DNA of 48,084 nt from Betaproteobacteria bacterium RIFCSPLOWO2_02_FULL_63_19 (GTDB taxonomy: Bacteria > Pseudomonadota > Gammaproteobacteria > Burkholderiales > SG8-39): NCBI GenBank assembly GCA_001770415.1, contig MEQX01000076.1:1-48084 (forward strand). Reading direction: 5' to 3'. The number at the start of each line of letters is the position of its first letter. Position 1 is the stretch's first letter. Shown here in pieces: positions 41,087-48,084 of the stretch. The position numbers were made by a program, and so were the translations under genes. The notes beneath the pieces were generated by a model. The model was not told where the DNA came from and did no database searches. It saw only the letters and a program-made list of their open reading frames with translations.

Positions 41087-42367
41087 ATGCAGCCGAAACG
41101 GTTATGCTCGCGACCATGCTGCCCGAGCGATTCTTCCTTGAATAATGCCGCATCGCCCGCCGCGCGCCTCGGGCGCGCCGGCGCGCTCACGGTAACGCTG
41201 GTCATCGTCTGCCAGAGCTTTCAGGGACTGTCATTCGGCGCCATCGCACTGTTCCTGCCGCTGATCCGCGAAGACCTGCAGATGAGTTTCACGCAGGCCG
41301 GCATGCTCTCGGTGGCCTCGACCGTCATTTACGCGTTCGGTCAGATTCCCGCCGGCTACCTGTCGGACCGCTTTGGACCGAAGCGCCTGTTCTTCATCGG
41401 CATCCTCGGTTCGACGGCGCTGTCGCTCAACCTGGGCATGATCCACACCTACGCGTTCGCTTTTGCCAACCAGCTTCTGTCAGGCCTGTTCCGCACGCTG
41501 CTGTTCGCGCCGGGATTGTCGCTGATCGCGTCCTGGTTTCCGCCCAACCGGCGTGCCACGGCAATGGGCCTTTACGTGATCGGCGGATTCTCCGGCAACG
41601 TGTTGCTGTCACTGGTGGGCCCGATGCTGGTGATGGATTTCGGCTGGCGGCCGCCGTTCATGGGTTTCGCGATCCTCGGCATCTGCTTTGCCTTCGTGTA
41701 CCACTTCCTCGGCAAGGACAACCCCGCCACGGGGCCGAGGGAACCGGTGGCCATGCTCGACGCGCTTAGACTGTTCCGCTATCCGATCATGTGGGTATGC
41801 GCGGCGATACAGTTCATCCGCTTCGGCGTGGTCACATCGTTCAATTTTTGGCTGCCCTCCTTCCTCGTCACCGACCGGGGTCTGTCGCTGCAGGCAGCCG
41901 GCTTCATCACCGCGCTGGGCGCCGCGCTCACCGCACCTTCGAATCCGCTCGGGGGCTACGTTTCGGACCGGCTGAAGAATCCGCCGCTGGTGATCGGCGG
42001 TTCGCTGGCGGTGCTCGCAATCACGTCGGCGCTGCTGGTCTCGGTGCATTCGACCGCCGCGATCGTCGCGGTGGTCGCGGTCAACTCGATGTTCATGCAG
42101 TTCTACTTCGGTCCTCTGTTCCACGTGCCGGTGGAAGTCCTGGGCCGGCGCGTAGCAGGCATGTCAACCGGCTTTTCCAACATGTTCGCCAACTTCGGGG
42201 CGCTCACGTTCGCCTACGCGTTGGGCGTCGTGAAGGACACCTCGGGCAATTTCACCTGGGGATTTCTGAGCACCAGTGCGGTGTGCCTACTCGGCATTGC
42301 GCTCAGCGTGGTGCTGGCGCGCATGAGGAAGCGCGTGCTCGCCGCGCGCTCACACGGGTCCGGCTGA
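41087..42367 (+). CDS. MFS transporter
   Basis: A 426-residue permease with twelve predicted membrane helices. Motif A-type loop GYLSDRFGPKRLFFIG (about 86-101) and its second-half counterpart GYVSDRLKNPPLVIGG (about 286) are present. The family resembles the anion/organic acid transporters of proteobacteria; substrate unknown. The first 25 residues (MQPKRLCSRPCCPSDSSLNN) are atypical, and TTG at 41138 (LNNAASPAARLG) is an alternative start; neither has a clear ribosome-binding site. It is convergent with the next MFS gene. Confidence 0.85.
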   Translation: MQPKRLCSRPCCPSDSSLNNAASPAARLGRAGALTVTLVIVCQSFQGLSFGAIALFLPLIREDLQMSFTQAGMLSVASTVIYAFGQIPAGYLSDRFGPKRLFFIGILGSTALSLNLGMIHTYAFAFANQLLSGLFRTLLFAPGLSLIASWFPPNRRATAMGLYVIGGFSGNVLLSLVGPMLVMDFGWRPPFMGFAILGICFAFVYHFLGKDNPATGPREPVAMLDALRLFRYPIMWVCAAIQFIRFGVVTSFNFWLPSFLVTDRGLSLQAAGFITALGAALTAPSNPLGGYVSDRLKNPPLVIGGSLAVLAITSALLVSVHSTAAIVAVVAVNSMFMQFYFGPLFHVPVEVLGRRVAGMSTGFSNMFANFGALTFAYALGVVKDTSGNFTWGFLSTSAVCLLGIALSVVLARMRKRVLAARSHGSG

Positions 42368-42426
42368 GAAGCGCGCGGCTCTTCGCGCCTGAATCACCGT
42401 GCCGAACCGCGACCGGGCTTGCCGCT

Positions 42427-43689
42427 TCAACGCTCCATCGCGGATGCAACGACCGCGCCGCCGCGCATCGAAAACGACAGCAATGCGGTGGTGACCATCA
42501 TCAGCAGGATTGCCGAAAGCGCGAGCGACCAGTGGATGCCGATCACCCCGCCGACGATGCCGACTGTCACGCCGCTGAAGGCACGCAAGCCGTTGCTGGA
42601 CATGTTGTACAGGCCGATCAATCGCCCGCGCAGATGTTCGGGCGCGTTCACCTGCACCAGCGTCTGGGCCATCGAGGTAAACGACAGGTTCAGGAATCCG
42701 GCTGCCAGCATCAGGGCCACGGCAAGCGGATAGCTGGTGACTGCCGCGAATCCACCGATCGCCAGGCACCACAGGATGGTCAGGATGATCGCCGTCTGCG
42801 GACGCGCGACCAGCAGGCTCCTGCTCTCCAGGACGAGGCCGCCGAGCAGCGACCCCGCCGCGCTGGCGGCGAGCAGCACGCTGTAGGAGAAGTCCGCTCT
42901 CTCGGTGCCCAGGTCGTGCGCGAATTCCGGCATCTGCGCCTGGAATGCGTTGCCGACGAGCAGGGAAGAGACGCCGGCCAAAGCGATCATGCTGATGATG
43001 GTGCGGTTGTCCGAGACCTCGCGAAGCACCTTCCACGCGTCGACGAAGCTCCGGCCACGCGCCGGCGCGCGCTTCGCTGCGCGGCTGCGAGCGCCGTACG
43101 GTGTTTTCCACAGCCACCAGACGAGCGGCACATAGATCGCCACGTTCACGAGCAGGCCGACCGCGGGTCCCGCGAGCAGCAACAGCGCGCCGCCCACCGC
43201 GGGGGCAAACAGAATTCCCAGGCTGCGGCTGGTCGCGTTCAACCGCACCGCGCTCTGCAATTGTTCCGTGCCCACGATGTCGTGAATCAGGAGCTGGCTC
43301 GCCGGCCCCCACAGCACACCCGCCAGTCCATGGACGCACAGCAGCAACACCGCATGCCAGACCTCGATGGTGTCGGCGAGAAAGAAAAGGCCCCATCCGA
43401 GCGATACGACCATGAACATGAGCATCGAGATCTGTATCAGGCGCCGCGAATCGAACCGGTCGGCCAGTGCACCCGAGTACACCGAGAAGAACAAGAACGG
43501 CAGCCAATGCGTGAGCACCGCGACACCGCCCAGCGTCTGCGAGTGAAATTTCTCGAACATGACCCAGTAGCTGATCACGTGCTCGATGTTGTCGGCCATC
43601 ATCGCCAGCGCCGAGGTGATGAAATAGGCACGAAAGCCGCTATGGCGCAGCGCGGCGAACGACAGCGGCGCGGCGGCGGCCGCGGTCAC
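42427..43689 (-). CDS. MFS transporter of the EntS-like group
   Basis: A 420-residue permease with about eleven or twelve membrane helices. N-terminal FRAYFITSALAMMADNIEHVIS and the loop GALADRFDSRRLIQIS match the MFS_3 (EntS/drug or siderophore exporter-like) group, which often acts in efflux. The second half contains LRGRLIGLYNMSSNGLRAFS. GTG at 43689 is used, with GGAGCGGG in front. The next gene upstream is DUF1993, 47 bases away on the same strand, suggesting an operon. Confidence 0.87.
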   Translation of the reverse strand: MTAAAAAPLSFAALRHSGFRAYFITSALAMMADNIEHVISYWVMFEKFHSQTLGGVAVLTHWLPFLFFSVYSGALADRFDSRRLIQISMLMFMVVSLGWGLFFLADTIEVWHAVLLLCVHGLAGVLWGPASQLLIHDIVGTEQLQSAVRLNATSRSLGILFAPAVGGALLLLAGPAVGLLVNVAIYVPLVWWLWKTPYGARSRAAKRAPARGRSFVDAWKVLREVSDNRTIISMIALAGVSSLLVGNAFQAQMPEFAHDLGTERADFSYSVLLAASAAGSLLGGLVLESRSLLVARPQTAIILTILWCLAIGGFAAVTSYPLAVALMLAAGFLNLSFTSMAQTLVQVNAPEHLRGRLIGLYNMSSNGLRAFSGVTVGIVGGVIGIHWSLALSAILLMMVTTALLSFSMRGGAVVASAMER

Positions 43690-43735
43690 GCTTTCCGCTC
43701 CCGGCGCCGCACGCGCGTTGTTTCAGCTGCCACGC

Positions 43736-44242
43736 TCAGGCCTGTCCGATGTAGTCCCGCTTGCCCAGATCGACGCCCCCGTGGCGAAGAATGTCGTAGG
43801 CCGTGGTGACATGGAAAAAGAAATTCGGCAACGCGAAATGCAGCAGATAGTCCTGCCCCTTGAATGTGACGGTGTTGGGACCGACCTTCAGCGTCACCTC
43901 GCGTCCCTCGGAGCCGTCGATCTGCTCGGGTTTCAGCGTGCTGAGAAACTCGATGACCTTTTGGATGCAGATCTTGTACTCGGCGATGCTCTCGCCGGTG
44001 CTGTCTATCGACGGCGGCTCGAGTCCGGCCAGGCGCGCGGCGGCACCTTTGGCGTGTACGGTCGCCTGTTGAATCTGGCGCGATAGGCTGAGCATGTCCG
44101 GCGCCAGCCGCAAACCGAGCAACACCGTTTCGTCAACCTTCTTTGCCGCGGCAAAATTCGCGGCCTTGTCCAGGATGGCCGATAGATTGCCCAGCGTCTT
44201 CATGAACACGGGCACGGATACCTGATACATCGAAATACCCAT
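43736..44242 (-). CDS. DUF1993 family protein
   Basis: A 168-residue alpha-helical protein of the DUF1993 family, a relative of DinB-like four-helix bundles. Recognisable parts: MYQVSVPVFMKTLGNLSAIL, LRLAPDMLSLSRQIQQAT and HFALPNFFFHVTTAYDILRHGGV, the last containing His residues that could bind metal. Function unknown. ATG at 44242 with GAGGTG upstream; an internal Met at residue 5 is also possible. Upstream in the operon with the EntS-like exporter. Confidence 0.88.
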   Translation of the reverse strand: MGISMYQVSVPVFMKTLGNLSAILDKAANFAAAKKVDETVLLGLRLAPDMLSLSRQIQQATVHAKGAAARLAGLEPPSIDSTGESIAEYKICIQKVIEFLSTLKPEQIDGSEGREVTLKVGPNTVTFKGQDYLLHFALPNFFFHVTTAYDILRHGGVDLGKRDYIGQA

Positions 44243-44362
44243 AACGACACCTCAAGAATTTGGATGGAGGACCTGTGCGATAGCCCGGGAGGACGCGAAG
44301 CATACCCTTCCCGGGGAAGGATGGGCAAGCCCCGGGGAGCGTCGCGCGGGCCGTATCGCACG

Positions 44363-45241
44363 TCAGCGCTTGACCACGAGCCGCTGCCGGTTGGCAACGT
44401 ACAATCCTGCAGCGACGATGATACCCATGCCGATAAGCGACCAGCCGTCCGGAACGTGGCCGAAAACGATCCAGCCGAGCAGCATCGCCCAGACGAGCTG
44501 CGTATAGGTGAACGGCGCGAGCAGGCTGGCGCCCGCGTAGTCCAAAGCGCGTATCAGTGCCAGGTGTGCGAGCGTTGCGAGTACGCCCATCATCAGCAGC
44601 AGGCTCCAGTGCCACGGCCCCTGCGGCGTGCGCCAGAAGAAAGGGACGATGGCGGAGAGCGCCACCGCGCCCACCAGCGCGCCGTACAACAATGAGGTGA
44701 GGGGCCTGTCCACGCCGGCGACCATGCGCGTGAGCACCTGAAAGAGCGCATTGCAGACCGCCATGCCGACGGGCAGCAGCGCGTACCACGTGAACACGCC
44801 CGAGCCGGGTCGCACGATCACCAGCGCGCCGGCGAGACCGACCAGGATCGCGATCAGCCGCGCCACATCCAGACGCTCCTTGAGCATCGGCACGGCCAGC
44901 ACGACGACGAACAGCGGCGACACGAAGCCGATCCCCGATGCCTCCGCCAACGGCAGCACCGACAGTGCGGTGAAAAAGAACAGCGTTGCGGCGGCGAGCA
45001 GCAGTCCGCGCGCGAACTGGACGCCCGGCCGCATCGCGCGCCACGCCCCGGTGCGGCGCGTGGCGACGAGGTATGCGCCGAGCACTGCCAGGTTGAGCGC
45101 ATAGCGCGCCCAGACGATCACCGGCACCGGATAGTAGCGGGACAGGTATTTCGCCACGGCGTCCAGCACGGAGAACACGCCCAGCGCAAGGATCATCAAA
45201 GCGATGCCCCTGAGCGCAGAATTTCGTGGGGTAGCCGACAT
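44363..45241 (-). CDS. EamA/DMT family permease
   Basis: A 292-residue protein with ten membrane helices in two EamA repeats. First-half and second-half motifs VIVWARYALNLAVLGAYL, FTALSVLPLAEASGIGFVSP and LAHLALIRALDYAGASLLAPF, YTQLVWAMLLGWIVFGHVPD are those of S-adenosylmethionine/amino-acid exporter-like DMT proteins. Substrate unknown. The ATG at 45241 (MSATPRNSALRG) is chosen; ATG at 45265 is possible. Single gene, divergent from the 2-hydroxyacid dehydrogenase. Confidence 0.9.
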   Translation of the reverse strand: MSATPRNSALRGIALMILALGVFSVLDAVAKYLSRYYPVPVIVWARYALNLAVLGAYLVATRRTGAWRAMRPGVQFARGLLLAAATLFFFTALSVLPLAEASGIGFVSPLFVVVLAVPMLKERLDVARLIAILVGLAGALVIVRPGSGVFTWYALLPVGMAVCNALFQVLTRMVAGVDRPLTSLLYGALVGAVALSAIVPFFWRTPQGPWHWSLLLMMGVLATLAHLALIRALDYAGASLLAPFTYTQLVWAMLLGWIVFGHVPDGWSLIGMGIIVAAGLYVANRQRLVVKR

Positions 45242-45435
45242 GCGAAGTGGATTCCAGGAACGCATTGTCTCGCAGTTCGCAACGAGCAGTCGGCGTTGAT
45301 CGAAAAGTGTCCGCCGAGCCAATTCAGCGAGGGACAGAACAGAATATTGCTTCGAGTTCCTGACCGAACTTTGTTAATCTGTCGCCCACGGCCACGCGGA
45401 TCGCTCCGCGTGCCGACAACATCGTGTGCGATGAC

Positions 45436-46389
45436 ATGACGCCGAACCTTCTTGTCTACCACCAGTACGCAGACCGATTCCTGCGCGGACTCGTCCCCGA
45501 CTTTCCGGGCGTGGATATCGTCGCCGCGACGAGCCACGAGCAAGCCCTCGCGCATGCGGGCGCTGCCGAGGTGATCGTGGCGCTGGACAGCCGCTTCGAC
45601 GATCGCCTGGTCGGAGCAGCGAAGAACCTCAAATGGATTCAGGTGCTGTCCACCGGAACCGACGTGATCGACGGCCTGACGAGGCTGGACCGCCGGCGCG
45701 TATTGATCACCACCATGCGCGGCATACACGGACCGCAGATGTGCGAGATGGCGATCATGCACATGTTGGCACTGACACGTAGCCTGCCGAAGATGTTGCG
45801 CAACCAGCGGGAACACCGGTGGGAGCGCTGGCCGCAGCCGTTGTTGTGGCGCAAGACCGCGGTGATACTCGGCGTCGGCGCCATCGCCGAGGACATGGCA
45901 CGCTGCTTCAAGACCTTCGGCATGACCGTGTTCGGCATCAGCCGCGCCGAACGCAAGCTGGAGCACTTCGACCGGATCTATCTGCGCGCGGACATGAATC
46001 AAGCAGCGTCGCTCGCCGATTATTTCGTCGTGCTCGCGCCCCATTCCGAGGAGAACGACCGCGTGGTCGACGCGAACGTGCTCGGCGCGATGAAACCAGG
46101 CGCCTACCTGGTCAACGTATCGCGCGGCGGCGTGGTCGACGAGGACGCGCTCGTCGACGCGCTCAGGCGCGGTGCGATCGGCGGAGCCGGGCTCGACGTC
46201 TTTTCGGACGAGCCGCTTCCGGAAGACCATCCGCTGTGGTCGATGGACAACGTGGTCATCACGCCGCGCGTCGGCGGCATGAGCAACGTCTATGTGGAGC
46301 AGTGCCTGCCGCTGCTGAGCGCGAATCTGCGTGCCTTTCTTGCCGGGGATACGGCGAGCATGGTCAATCGAGTCGGGCCTGCGAGCTGA
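45436..46389 (+). CDS. D-2-hydroxyacid dehydrogenase with altered catalytic residue
   Basis: A 317-residue NAD(P)-dependent dehydrogenase. Motifs: catalytic-domain N-terminus NLLVYHQYADRFLRGL, Rossmann motif ILGVGAIAEDMARCFKTFG, and LVNVSRGGVVDEDALVDAL with the active Arg, and the Glu of DVFSDEPLPEDHPLW. The catalytic His, normally in TPHVGG, is Arg278 here (ITPRVGGMSN). Activity as a normal dehydrogenase is therefore doubtful unless another residue substitutes. The GTG at 45424 is an alternative start; ATG 45436 preferred, with no strong ribosome-binding site at either. Confidence 0.88.
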   Translation: MTPNLLVYHQYADRFLRGLVPDFPGVDIVAATSHEQALAHAGAAEVIVALDSRFDDRLVGAAKNLKWIQVLSTGTDVIDGLTRLDRRRVLITTMRGIHGPQMCEMAIMHMLALTRSLPKMLRNQREHRWERWPQPLLWRKTAVILGVGAIAEDMARCFKTFGMTVFGISRAERKLEHFDRIYLRADMNQAASLADYFVVLAPHSEENDRVVDANVLGAMKPGAYLVNVSRGGVVDEDALVDALRRGAIGGAGLDVFSDEPLPEDHPLWSMDNVVITPRVGGMSNVYVEQCLPLLSANLRAFLAGDTASMVNRVGPAS

Positions 46390-47235
46390 GGACTTCTTTT
46401 GTCGGTCTCTGCCCTTGGCTGTTCCGACGAGCAACTCCCGATCCGCCTGTACCTTGCCCAACGCGTTCAGCGGAGCGACTACTACTGGCCGACTGCGGCG
46501 GTTGCCCATTCTTGCCGTAAGCCAACCTTTGGAATGCACGGGGGGTTTCGAGTGGCTGGTTACGGACTCAACGGGGAATTCACCCTTTCGGCCAGGAACC
46601 GTCAGTCGAGGTTGTTTCAATACCCCCTCCTTGCAGGGAGTGTAGGGATCTCCTGACAGACTCGGGCAAACCGAACGAGCATCATCGGGGAGTTTGCAGG
46701 AGTAACGTTTCCGCACTGCCGACTACCTTGGAGGAGGTCGCGTCGGCGTCCAAGTGGCCGAGCGGCCGGTTCTACGCCGGCGCACGACAACCCGCGGTCC
46801 CCCATGTCGCGGAGGTGAACGAGGAGAGAGTCGAGATTTTTCCCGGTCCTGGTGGTGTCTTACGTCGCTCTGGTGCGTGCGCCGCTCATAAAGGGGATGA
46901 TCTCTGTATTGCGTGCTGTTCGGGGATGGTCCACATTCTGGTTTTTTTGGCGCATTCGCGTTTGCACCGTTCGCGCAGGCCGATCTTTTACCGGGTCAGA
47001 GCGGTGTCATCACGTTCAACGGTATTGAATAAAACCCAATCAACCCTGACCCCACAAGGCTACAGCCATCGGCGGTCACGAGGCCTTGGCAGGGTTTGGG
47101 CCGAAGACGATATTGAAGGAGCAGATCCGGGCATCAAATGTTTAGTTCACGTATTTGGTTTAGTTCACGTATTTGCACTTGTCACGGAACGTCCGTGCGA
47201 TGCGCGCAGGTGCAAGAACTGATGGAGGTACCGGT
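46390..47235. other. Gene-poor accessory region
   Basis: About 850 bases without a convincing gene. A rightward frame at 46937-47032 reads SGFFGAFAFAPFAQADLLPG then ITFNGIE and stop, which looks like the end of a signal peptide followed by a mature N-terminus, without an upstream start; it may be a decayed exported-protein gene. Base composition becomes AT-richer from about 46920. The stretch around 47030 (AAACCCAATCAACCCTGACCCC) resembles REP-like intergenic DNA. A tandem repeat follows at 47140. Confidence 0.4.
47140..47175 (+). repeat. Exact tandem 18-bp direct repeat
   Basis: GTTTAGTTCACGTATTTG occurs twice in direct succession (47140-47157 and 47158-47175), about 60 bases upstream of the small secreted-protein gene. 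The duplication may be a slippage or an insertion footprint, or two operator sites. Confidence 0.85.
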
Positions 47236-47760
47236 ATGAAAAGGATTCCATATTTTTTGATAATAGTATTTTCGGCTTTCCCATTTTGCGCACTTGCCGC
47301 AGATCCGAGCTACAGCAGTTCCACGGGTGTTGTATCTCTGCCGAGAGTTACAGTTGATAATTCAGCCACATACATTAATGTTGAGCTGTATCTCAACCCT
47401 AACGGAACTTGGCAAATTCTGCGCGCCGACCTGGAAAGCGCCTCGCGGAGTCTGACAGGCAGTTGGTCGGGATCAGCCATTAGCAGCGTTTATAACTCTT
47501 GCTCCAGCAGCATTACAGGTCAGATCCAACAAGACGGCACTCAACTTACCGGGAGTGTCTCGGTCAACGGGAGTTGCGACTCTTCCAGCGGAAGCGTGTC
47601 GGGAACGATCGATGGCAAGCAAATTACGTTTGGTACCTATGCGGCCGGCGGTGTAATCACCTTTACCGGCACGATATCTGATGATTTCAAAACGATGAGC
47701 GGTACCTATACCTGGCCTAGTCAAGGGGATCAAGGAACCTGGAGCGTGCAGGTAAATTGA
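47236..47760 (+). CDS. Small secreted protein of unknown function, AT-richer
   Basis: A 174-residue exported protein. Signal peptide MKRIPYFLIIVFSAFPFCAL (cleavage near ALA-21) precedes a Ser/Gly/Thr-rich beta-structured body with repeated patterns (SLTGSWSGSAISSVYNSC, SITGQIQQDGTQLTGSVSVN, SGTIDGKQITFGTYAAGG, TGTISDDFKTMSGTYTW) and two Cys residues that may form a disulfide. The pattern of short TG-S-x repeats suggests a small beta-barrel. No family recognised. Base composition is visibly lower in GC than the rest of the window, indicating recent transfer. The ATG at 47236 is preceded by GGAGG (47224-47228). Confidence 0.75.
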   Translation: MKRIPYFLIIVFSAFPFCALAADPSYSSSTGVVSLPRVTVDNSATYINVELYLNPNGTWQILRADLESASRSLTGSWSGSAISSVYNSCSSSITGQIQQDGTQLTGSVSVNGSCDSSSGSVSGTIDGKQITFGTYAAGGVITFTGTISDDFKTMSGTYTWPSQGDQGTWSVQVN

Positions 47761-48084
47761 GGAGGCGAATCACGGTAGCGCAAAAAGTTGTTGGATACGC
47801 CCTGACTGACGTATTTCGGGTGCTGGCCGGCTTCGGCTACCGGTTGTAAGCATTCTTTGAGCGGGATTAACGCGAGAGGCCCGCTTCGGGTATGCGCGGT
47901 GCAAAGGCGGCGCTTCCCAGCAGCGGGGGAAGTCCGATAAGCGTCGAAACCGCCATCACGAATTTCTAGCAACCGGACGCTCGATCCGGAAAGGCCGCTT
48001 AGCGGCTCATCCGGCGGCCGGCGGCCGCTTCGGCCAAGAAACGCACAACCCCGCCAACCGCCTCGACCGTACGGAGTTGGCCCG
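47761..48084. other. Right-end region without recognised gene
   Basis: From 47761 to the end no frame has a recognisable motif or a ribosome-binding site. CCGGCTTCGGCTACCGG at about 47828 and GCGGCCGGCGGCCGC near 48014 are short self-complementary stretches, possibly terminator remnants after the secreted-protein gene. The sequence returns to high GC towards the edge. Confidence 0.4.

Noticed and set aside
40635..41153. Upstream extension of threonine ammonia-lyase
   Set aside because: The frame stays open for about 500 bases upstream, but the sequence is Arg/Ser-rich, contains the hairpin, and family N-termini start at 40634 with a good ribosome-binding site.
45196..46716. 506-codon leftward open frame over the dehydrogenase
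   Set aside because: Antisense to the clear D-2-hydroxyacid dehydrogenase; its first part over 46390-46716 has no recognised similarity.
47140..47175. The two 18-bp repeats as start of a CRISPR array
   Set aside because: The units are directly adjacent without spacer and only two copies exist.
46728..47222. 164-codon rightward open frame in the accessory end
   Set aside because: No ribosome-binding site, no family motif, inconsistent composition; treated as non-coding.
1..48084. CRISPR arrays, tRNA, rRNA and insertion sequences
   Set aside because: No regularly spaced repeats with spacers, no tRNA cloverleaf signals and no transposase motifs (DDE, HUH) were recognised; the only recombinase is IntI.

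Overview
The window is a roughly 48 kb, GC-rich, densely packed stretch of a proteobacterial chromosome. Several things point to a betaproteobacterium, probably an environmental or uncultured one: E. coli-type LexA boxes (CTGT-N8-ACAG), the gene repertoire (short-form Fpr ending VENYW, DUF3301, MaoC, CoA-ester catabolism, S1C/PDZ proteins), strong GC bias and frequent GTG starts. This is inference; no rRNA or other marker gene is present.

Layout. (1) 1-2757: the recombinase end of a chromosomal-type integron. intI reads rightward. Its promoter carries a LexA box. The cassette array reads leftward and runs off the left edge. Two attC sites can be folded by eye, with extrahelical bases and complementary cassette ends. 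This defines two complete cassettes, each with one unknown gene, and a third carrying a HigBA-like toxin-antitoxin pair. (2) 2732-6892: a leftward CoA-ester catabolism cluster (APH-like kinase, ACAD10/11-like acyl-CoA dehydrogenase, GST), then a PDZ protein of the HtrA family that has lost all three catalytic residues. (3) 7061-11005: a rightward set of a quinone oxidoreductase, an alpha/beta-hydrolase fused to a caspase-like protease, and a zinc metzincin without signal peptide. The last two are the best candidate for an undescribed two-protease system. (4) 11029-18052: mostly leftward housekeeping and accessory genes (aminopropyltransferase-like, HSL esterase, MFS, SWIB, Fpr, DUF3301, MaoC, secreted ankyrin protein). 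(5) 18285-25029: rightward genes for a serralysin-like RTX protein, a cytidylate-kinase-like/BON fusion, a PiT phosphate transporter, HtpX, a short disordered protein and a methyltransferase, with a thioesterase remnant between PiT and HtpX.

(6) 25058-28892: leftward compatible-solute ABC transporter (fused binding protein-permease plus ATPase), ACMSD-like amidohydrolase and MazG-like pyrophosphohydrolase. (7) 29032-33629: lipocalin-like protein, CDF metal exporter, a UvrD/Rep helicase under a near-perfect LexA box, and an OsmC/CsoR-family pair sharing a symmetric operator. (8) 33663-39243: class II amidotransferase, three methyltransferases (one with a signal peptide) and an OmpR/EnvZ-type two-component system whose sensor has a Met-rich periplasmic segment. 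(9) 39408-46389: threonine ammonia-lyase, two MFS transporters, DUF1993, a DMT-family permease and a D-2-hydroxyacid dehydrogenase whose catalytic His is Arg. (10) 46390-48084: a gene-poor, AT-richer accessory end with an 18-bp tandem repeat and one small secreted protein.

Two regulatory themes recur. SOS control links the integron integrase and the helicase, which fits stress-induced cassette shuffling. Thiol or metal stress control links CsoR to OsmC. No tRNA, rRNA, CRISPR array or intact insertion sequence was recognised.
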